Source: Norana najaformis (Eukaryota; Annelida; Clitellata; Crassiclitellata; Hormogastridae). From it: DNA of 64,000 bases. Shown piece by piece: positions 58,801 through 64,000 of this stretch (the first letter of the stretch is position 1; every line of letters begins with the position of its first letter). A program made the position numbers and the translations under genes. A model generated the notes under the pieces. The model worked only from the letters and a program-made list of their open reading frames with translations. It made no database searches and had not been told where the DNA came from. The stretch is from positions 10,182,238-10,246,237 of the forward strand of contig OZ029923.1 of NCBI GenBank assembly GCA_964023275.1, given 5' to 3'.

Positions 58801-61800
58801 TGATGATGTTATGGTCGAATCTGTGTGATTAAAGGCTTAGTCGCGTACAAGTGATTGGTCTACAATCAATTTAGTAGCCTACATTTAGAACAGGCGATTT
58901 ATAACGCCGGCGCCTTATCGCGAATGATATAAAATGAGAGAGAGAAAGAGAGAGGGAGAGAGAGGGAGAGAGAGGGAGAGGGACAGAGACAGGGACAGAG
59001 ACAGGTTGAGAGAGGTATAGAGCAGGCAAGGTTGTAGCTAATCGGAAACAACAGAGGAGTTCCACAGAAGGGACATTTTGCCGAACTGGCACTCAGATGG
59101 GTATCGCAGAATAGGCTAGTGCCGCTAGTTACCACTATTACCACTACCGCTACCGCTGCCGCCACCCCACCACCAACTACAGCACTACCACTGCCACTAC
59201 CAATACCACTACCATTACCGCTACTACTACCACTACTACTCCTATCACCACTACTACCACCACAACTGCCAGCACTACTAGTACCACACAACTACCATTA
59301 CTACTACTAGGCTACTACTACTACTACTACTATTGTTGTTTAAAATAGTTATTTTCTTGCTGTTCTCTTACTTTACCTTATCTTACCTCTTACCGGACCT
59401 TTAAACGAAGACTCAGATTTGTGGCAAAACCTACCAAGCAGAATTCGTCAATGTTTTTCTTTCTCTTTTCCTCTTTTCTTGCCTTCGAGGCAAAACCACC
59501 AACCTTACCATCTGAACAGAAGAGCATCAGTCAAATATTACGTAGCTGGTTTGGCCCAAAGACGTATGCATTTTTAGACCCTTAGACAAAAGCCTAAAAC
59601 CCTATACACGATTTAACCATTCCGCCAAGGCCTAACAGCTTGTTCACAATAAACGTATCGTGAATCACACACAAAGGCCTTAAACCTATACAATGAGTAA
59701 AACATAAATCTAATGGTTAGCATGTTGGACTGTCAACTGAGTAATCGAGGGTAAAATCCCCGCCAGTGCAGAAAATTGTTCCCAGATCTCTGCTCCCTTT
59801 TGCGCCCTCTAGCCAACTCGGATATGAGGAGTACACTTGAAAACGCACTTGTTTAGATCGGTAGGATAGCCGTGTCATCAGCGCTTTTGAGAGGTACTTG
59901 AAGAGCGCTATATAATTGCTTGTTACATTACATTACTGACCGTAGGCTATCAATGGGAAGATCAGGAAGCGAGAGAGAAGATTGGCCACCCTTCCTTTTG
60001 TGCCAAGGCCGAGAAAATGAAGTCGCTAACGCTTCCAACCCATGGCTACCTCAGGGCTAGCTTAAGAGACTGCTCTTCTTAAACTTCTAATGTATACATG
60101 TATAAATACATACGTGCATGACATGTATTCTGTAAACGTGACCAGCTGTCAGTGATAGCACAGGGTTGCAATTTTTGGCAGATATGTATTAAAGTTTATG
60201 TACAAGCCTCTTTTTTTCAAGTTATCCACGCACATCACAGAGATCTGTCTTTGTCAACAAATGCATTACTTACATATTTACTTATGACACATGTTGAAAT
60301 ATGACTGCAATGCCTATCTATTCAAAACACTCCCCCACATACCCCGTGCAGTCACACCCGCTGTCTATGTGGTATTTCCCAGTGCGTCATTGCGACTCCC
60401 ACATAACCATAAGCTACTAATCCCTGCTTAACATTAAACGATTATCACATCGGGTTCGTACATCTCTACGTATTCCCAAAAAATCAGCTCACTAACATAT
60501 GCATACATACATACATACATACACACGTGTATACAAACATACATACATACGTACATACATACATACATACGTACGTACATACATACATACATACATATAC
60601 ACACAAACATGCATGCATACATATATACACCACATATATCAAGATATAATTAGATTGAAGAACATGGATACAGTAGTCAGTTGATTCACCTGGCATTTCC
60701 GGTATGACTACTTCCGGCTTGCTCTTATACACTTCCGACCTCAGGTGTTTCTATGGCGACAGAGAAAGACGTGATATGATTTGAAGTTGAAACGCTTCAG
60801 TGAATTTGAGTTATATTGAATTTAATTTATTAAATAGAACATAATATAATTTATAACATTATGTGACAGTGGAATAGGATAGAATAGATAACATTAATTT
60901 ACACTGGAAGAGGAAAGAATAGAATAGATAACATCAATTAATATTGGAATGGAATGGAACAAATTACATTAATTTGTTTTGGAATAGAATAGAATCGATA
61001 ACATTAATTAACACTGGAATAGAATAAAACAGATAACATTAATTTACATTGGAATAGGATAGAGTAGAATAGAAAACATTAATTACTAGTCGAATTGGTT
61101 GGAATGGAATAAATCACATTGATTTACATTGAAATAGTTCCGAACAGCATAGTGCAGGAGCGAATGAATTAGAACAGAACTGAATAGAATGGAATAGAAT
61201 AAAATAGAATAGAGTACATATATGATTTGCCATTAGTGAGTAAGTAGCATCGTTGAACTAACTCTGAGTAGACCGAGATTCTCGGACGAAACCTCCTTCG
61301 ACGTTTTCGATTCATCCGACCAAGTTATTTCAAACGAATACAACTACAGAGGACAAAAGAACATGTAACTTAAGGCAGTTCAGTGCATAGTTAAATGATG
61401 TACTATGTCATGTTATTTAATGGTCTGTCATGTTATGTTATGTTATGTTATGTTATGTTATGCTGTGTCATGTCATGTTATGTTATGTTGTGTTATGTTC
61501 TGTTATGCTGCGTTATGTTACGTTATGTATTGTTATGTTATGTAGTTAGCGGTTAGCGGTAGTTAGCGGTAGCGGTTATCTATGTAGTGTTTTTCTATGC
61601 TATGTTATTATAAGTTATGTTATGTAGTGCTACATTATGATGCTTAGTCATTAGGTAGTGACGATTAATAAATGCAGAAAAATAGTAATGATGATTTATG
61701 TTAGGCTATGCTATTTACTGCTTCATAACAGACTTAAATGACAGAATGTAGGCCTACTGTAATTAGCTGTAATGCGATGGATCGTAATGCGATAGATAAT

Positions 61801-63655
61801 AGCCAGAGGGAGGGACGCAGGCAGGCAGACAGTCACGGATGCAAGCAGGGAATCAGTCAAAGAGGCAAGCGGGCAGACAGGCAGACAGGCAGACAGGCAG
61901 ACAGGCAGACAGTCACGGATGTCACGGGAGACAGCGAGACAGACCGAGCCAAAGAGACAGAGTGAGTAAGAAAGAGACGAAGAGAGACAGGGTAAGGGGT
62001 AGAATGAGACACAAAAGAGAAATTTTAAATATGTATGACATTGTATGTACTTCCTGAACGGAACTCCGTGTGAAACTTGTCAACGAAACTTGGGCAAACA
62101 GACCGACAGCGAGAAGGCAGCAATTACAAAGTACTGATAGAGGGACTCACTGGCAACTCATTTACGAACCCAGCCAAATGTGGGTCATGACCTAGTTTAA
62201 GTTTCCAAGCGGATGTATTTCACGTTAGCTCTTTAATTTATTTTCTCAGACCGAGTAACTTACTCCGTCCGACGTGCCATTCGTGCATGAGGAGTCGTGG
62301 TGTAGCATGGTAAATGTAAATGTAGATGTACACGGTCTTCTATAGCGATCGTATTGCCTCGACCCTGCTCTTTTTGCAATGAATTAATCGGGTGAGATCC
62401 TTCGCCACCGTTGCCCGTTTGAATGGGCGCCACGCCATTTAAGGTCCCCGTGCACGAACCATACTAGTCCGAGATTTAAATCTCTCAAAATGAGCCACTA
62501 TCGGGAAGCGAACCGGGGATCCTCACGCATAGAGTCTCCCTGACGTACGCACTTACCGAAGTAGCTAACTAGGCCAGTTTGTAGCTGAGTGCCTAATAGT
62601 GTTAACATTATAAGAAGTGTTAATATTACGTACCAAAGTCAACACTGTATTATTAAATCTCATAATACACACAATAACAAATGCCATCATACTAAATCAC
62701 ATACCAGGTGATTGATGTGTTTCGTTAAAATAAAAGCATGAATAATAAATGGCATTAACAGAGCATAACTTAGCAAACATACATCTCATAACTTAACCTA
62801 ACATAACATACCTAGCATAACACTCATAACATAACATAGCATAACGTAACGTAACAAAACATAACATGCATGACATATCATAGCATATTATAGCATACAT
62901 AACATAGCATAGCATAACGTAACATAACAATTTACCGTGAGGTAACATAACGTGGCATAACATAGCATAGCATAACACAACGTGACGTAACGTGACATGG
63001 GTTCTAAGTGGTTCAGGAGACATTTAATCTGTATTAGAAACACTGCATTAGAACCGTTATATTTCATTATATTGAACTACATTGTATTGTATTACGTTAC
63101 ATTAGCTTGTCATCATGCAATACTGAACCACTTACGAGTTGTTTCCTGCCCTCCGTGGCTTTCTTGACGCCAGTACAGCTGAGCCCGACAACGAACTTCG
63201 CCGACATTCTACGGCGTTCCCTACTTCGGACGCGTTACCTGAACGAGGCAGTTCCACCCGTCTGACTATTTCTTACACAACCCTGAAACACTACAGCCGA
63301 ACAAAAGTAAACACACTACGCATTGTTTTTTCTTTTCTCTGTTTTGTTCTCTCCTGGTGTTTCTTTCAGTTTTGGCCTTTAACGCTCAAGTACCGAACGC
63401 ATAATTACACGTAGATCTGTCATGTAAAACGGTTATTAACTTTTCCTATGCAGCAAGCGGCCGCCTGCATAGATTAGGCCTATTTCTGTCATCAGCCTAG
63501 TGCCCTGCGGGGCCCGCATACGCTGGCACGATAGTTGAATACGCGGACGCTTGAAAACAATCAGGTACGTCTACTTACTTTGATACCAACCAGCCGTGAC
63601 TCTCGAGTCTGAGTGTCGTTCTACCGTAACGATAGACAGGTCGTTTCTTTCAAAT
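51194..63655 (-). CDS. SH3 / tyrosine-motif / SH3 / SH2 adaptor protein (5' end outside window)
   Basis: Cytoplasmic phosphotyrosine-signalling adaptor by domain content. Exons in coding order: 63579-63655, 62151-62191, 61263-61343, 60690-60750, 57188-57281, 56576-56665, 55301-55478, 54280-54439, 53618-53709, 52944-53132, 52440-52580, 51194-51403. All twelve have GT-AG borders and matching phases, giving 470 residues. Residues 1-42 look like a diverged SH3 (FERNDLSIVTVERHSD, GWYQ, AGFV). Four tyrosine motifs follow: EVYKSK (Y74), DDDYEEV (Y115), LNYVEV (Y137) and AVYADVV (Y158). A proline motif PIVPPR is at 190-195. A second SH3 spans about 296-352 (TLPFKRNQRAHLL, DLWWFI, GWVPADYW). An SH2 spans about 370-465, with FLVRES (R396 should bind phosphate), and the protein ends soon after. 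A C-terminal SH2 after SH3s recalls Nck; the tyrosine-rich linker recalls SLP-76/BLNK. I cannot assign either. The shortest exons and the 54280 donor are least certain. Confidence 0.75.
51420..51560. repeat. (ATC/GATCAT)n microsatellite
   Basis: Diverged ATCATCGTC units in the intron just upstream (minus strand) of the last adaptor exon. Confidence 0.8.
51660..51990. repeat. Degenerate (GAATA)n array
   Basis: About 330 bp of AGAATAGAATAGAA units. The several minus-strand frames here are artefacts rich in Phe, Ser and Tyr. Confidence 0.85.
52035..52412 (+). repeat. LINE reverse-transcriptase C-terminal fragment, long open frame
   Basis: The + strand reads HRWQRKILGVTWRDMVRNEE, then RRRTGMERIEEMM, RLRWLGHLHRMDEDRIPKQA and a GRPKKSWKN tail. 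This is the conserved end of 'endonuclease-reverse transcriptase' LINEs. It has about 125 codons without a stop and is therefore younger than the other relics here. It is antisense in the adaptor intron and ends about 30 bp from the SH2 exon at 52440. Confidence 0.85.
53160..53470. repeat. (GAAT/GATG)n degenerate microsatellite
   Basis: GAATGA, GGATGG and CATT units in the intron between the second-SH3 exon and its upstream neighbour. It includes a clean (CATT)7-type run near 53433-53465. Confidence 0.85.
53735..54275. repeat. Degenerate (CTAGT/ATCTA)n array
   Basis: TCTAGTCTAGTC and GATTAGATTAGA units fill an adaptor intron right up to the donor of the 54280 exon. Confidence 0.8.
54785..55020 (+). 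repeat. CR1/L2-like LINE 3' end with (TTACAA)n tail
   Basis: The frame SFAYLGPTSWNRLSRE, followed by GAAGTGGCACTTTATAAATG and TTACAATTACAATTACAAAG. It is the same family as 2715-2960 and lies in an adaptor intron. Confidence 0.7.
55630..55855. repeat. (GAT)n/(GGT)n microsatellite
   Basis: GATGGTGATGAT units with a clean (GAT)15-type stretch at 55798-55845. Confidence 0.9.
56245..56400 (+). repeat. Dispersed repeat family D copy
   Basis: TTTGCGCCACACAAAAGCCG, CAGGGAGACCAGCTCTTC and TTTCGGTGCCAGGTCAGAAT, matching 18580-18700. Confidence 0.5.
56915..57035 (-). repeat. SINE-like family F copy, best preserved
   Basis: CTAATCTATTGACTTCTATA, GCGCCGTTATAATGAGGCAC, CATCAGCTGATGGTCGCTTC and AAGTGAAACTAT in order. 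It lies in an adaptor intron. Confidence 0.6.
57425..57610. repeat. 15-bp (ACAATACAATGCAAT)n minisatellite
   Basis: About ten units of 15 bp with GCAA or GTAA variants. The minus-strand frames over it (HCIVL repeats) are artefacts. Confidence 0.9.
57885..58280. repeat. GGCT/CATC/ATGT simple-sequence cluster
   Basis: CTGGCTAACTGGCTGG-type repeats at 57930-58035, CATCCATC units at 58120-58235 and ATGTATGT at 58240-58270. Confidence 0.8.
58380..58590. repeat. 33-bp minisatellite
   Basis: Six units of TATCTTTACCTTGCCTTGCC + CTATCTTGCCTCC, with few changes between units. Open frames on both strands are repeats of this unit. Confidence 0.92.
58930..59010. repeat. (GAGAGG)n purine tract
   Basis: GAGAGAGAGGGAGA units in an adaptor intron. 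Confidence 0.85.
59125..59330. repeat. (CCACTA)n / (ACT)n microsatellite
   Basis: TACCACTACCGCTACC units end in an ACTACTACT run. Confidence 0.88.
59705..60085 (+). repeat. tRNA-derived SINE family E, with inserted GCGCTATATAA module
   Basis: Same order as the 39655 copy: ATGGTTAGCATGTTGGACTG (A-box-like), a degenerate B-box region, CCAAGGCCGAGAAAATGAAG, TCGCTAACGCTTCCAACCCA and CAGGGCTAGCTTAAG. A segment ending GAGCGCTATATAATTGCTTG (59880-59925) interrupts the alignment in the middle and looks like a separate repeat tail. Confidence 0.65.
60500..60630. repeat. (ACAT)n microsatellite
   Basis: ACATACATACAT with GTAC variants, just downstream (minus strand) of the adaptor exon at 60690. Confidence 0.9.
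60830..61215. repeat. Degenerate array with units of about 55-60 bp (AACATTAATTTACATTGGAA)
   Basis: The phrase ATAACATTAATTTACATTGG + AATAGAATAGAAT recurs about six times between 60890 and 61140, over an (AATAG)-rich background. Confidence 0.65.
61425..61545. repeat. (GTTAT)n microsatellite
   Basis: TGTTATGTTATG units. The related arrays are at 62795-62990 (complementary strand) and 63770-63820. Confidence 0.9.
61815..61990. repeat. (GGCAGACA)n purine-rich repeat
   Basis: A clean GGCAGACA run at 61870-61910, inside a longer GA-rich stretch. A second GGCAGACAGTCACGGATG copy follows. Confidence 0.85.
62305..62595 (-). repeat. tRNA-derived SINE family A, near-complete
   Basis: The minus strand begins with a tRNA-like head (CTAGTTAGCTACTTCGGTAA region, 62550-62575) and a B-box-like GATCCCCGGTTCGCTTCCCG (62502-62521). 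The shared body follows to CATTTACATTTACC at 62310. It lies in an adaptor intron. Confidence 0.75.
62795..62995. repeat. (ATAAC)n microsatellite
   Basis: CATAACATAACATAGCATAACG units. Confidence 0.9.
62995..63065 (-). repeat. LINE 3'-end fragment (same family as 37790-38410)
   Basis: GGGTTCTAAGTGGTTCAGGA and GACATTTAATCTGTATTAGA match GGGGTTTAAGTGGTTCAGAA / GACATGTAATCTGTGTTAGA at 37848-37890. Confidence 0.6.
63136..63238 (-). other. Possible alternative first exon of the SH3/SH2 adaptor
   Basis: On the minus strand an acceptor-like TTCAG precedes 63238 and a strong donor CTC|GTAAGT follows 63136. An ATG at 63207-63205 opens MSAKFVVGLSCTGVKKATEG and then RKQL, ending in phase 0. That phase matches the exon at 61263-61343 (LYSFEITWSDES...). 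The joined sequence up to VIPEMPGK has a faint PX-domain look. Using it would skip the first SH3. It cannot be inserted between 63579-63655 and 62151-62191 without breaking phase. Confidence 0.35.
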
Positions 63656-63764
63656 CTGAGTTCAGTATCTAGTGGGGGAAACTATTGACAGGTGAATATT
63701 TTTCACCCCTGTGACCTGGATTCGATTCCTGCTAACCGAACGTAAAATTGCCAAATGGATTGCA

Positions 63765-63830
63765 CTGGAATGTTATGTTATGTTATGTTATGTTATATTA
63801 TGTTATGTTATGTGTTGTAATATGATGTTA
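63765..63830. repeat. (TGTTA)n microsatellite
   Basis: TTATGTTATGTTATG run. The remaining 170 bp to the window end show nothing recognisable. Confidence 0.9.
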
Positions 63831-64000
63831 TTTGAGAAAATGTAAGGGATGTATGGGCCGAATTATATTTTCAATGGGAGATAGTTTGAACCAGTGGGAA
63901 GAAGACCTATGGGCTGGAAATGTATCTTCAGTGAGATATCTCCCAGTGGGGTAAAGACCTAACGGCAGGAGCGAAATGAATGGGAAATGTAAACCTACCT

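Noticed and set aside
58228-58803. 191-codon + strand frame
   Set aside because: Most of it is the 33-bp minisatellite. The flanks have no domain or splice support. A GTAAGT site near 58612 on the minus strand lacks a good matching acceptor and is not needed by the adaptor phases.
63680-63740. tRNA-like stretch with GGATTCGATTCC
   Set aside because: The B-box match alone is not enough. The upstream half does not fold into D and anticodon arms.

Overview
This is an intron-rich animal genomic window, most likely from a spiralian (lophotrochozoan) invertebrate. The best taxonomic clue is a luqin-type neuropeptide precursor ending in WRPQGRF-amide, the form known from molluscs, annelids and brachiopods. 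GT-AG introns, abundant LINE and SINE debris, microsatellites, one LTR element and AT-rich intergenic DNA agree with this. I cannot name the species.

Layout: (1) 1-7499, + strand: the 3' half of a kinesin-II KIF3A gene (neck, coiled coil, tail; nine exons here), with the motor domain upstream of the window. (2) 7500-13360: its 3' UTR, then SINE and LINE relics and two fold-back repeat pairs. (3) 13361-14267, +: a two-exon luqin precursor. (4) 14268-21118: no recognisable gene; many microsatellites and a 37-38 bp minisatellite. (5) 21119-25228, -: a two-exon two-pore-domain K+ channel with a very long cytoplasmic loop. (6) 25229-31310: GC-rich flank, then repeats including a 455-bp inverted repeat. 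(7) 31315-37497: a segment with CACTA-type ends and sub-terminal CCGTAAA motifs, enclosing a small spliced gene for a possible 53-residue membrane protein. (8) 37500-41870: LINE and SINE relics and microsatellites. (9) 41870-50329, -: a Ty3/gypsy-type LTR retrotransposon with one long gag-pol frame, lying in (ATGT)n DNA. (10) 51194-63655, -: a gene of at least 12 exons for an SH3 / tyrosine-motif / SH3 / SH2 adaptor, whose 5' end is beyond the window.

The host genes do not look like a functional cluster. They are unrelated neighbours: ciliary transport, peptide signalling, K+ leak conductance and phosphotyrosine signalling. The items I found most unusual are the adaptor with no family I could assign, the K2P channel loop, the luqin precursor, and the CACTA-bounded segment that encloses a spliced small gene. 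All exon models were built by eye from splice signals and phase agreement, without transcript or database support.
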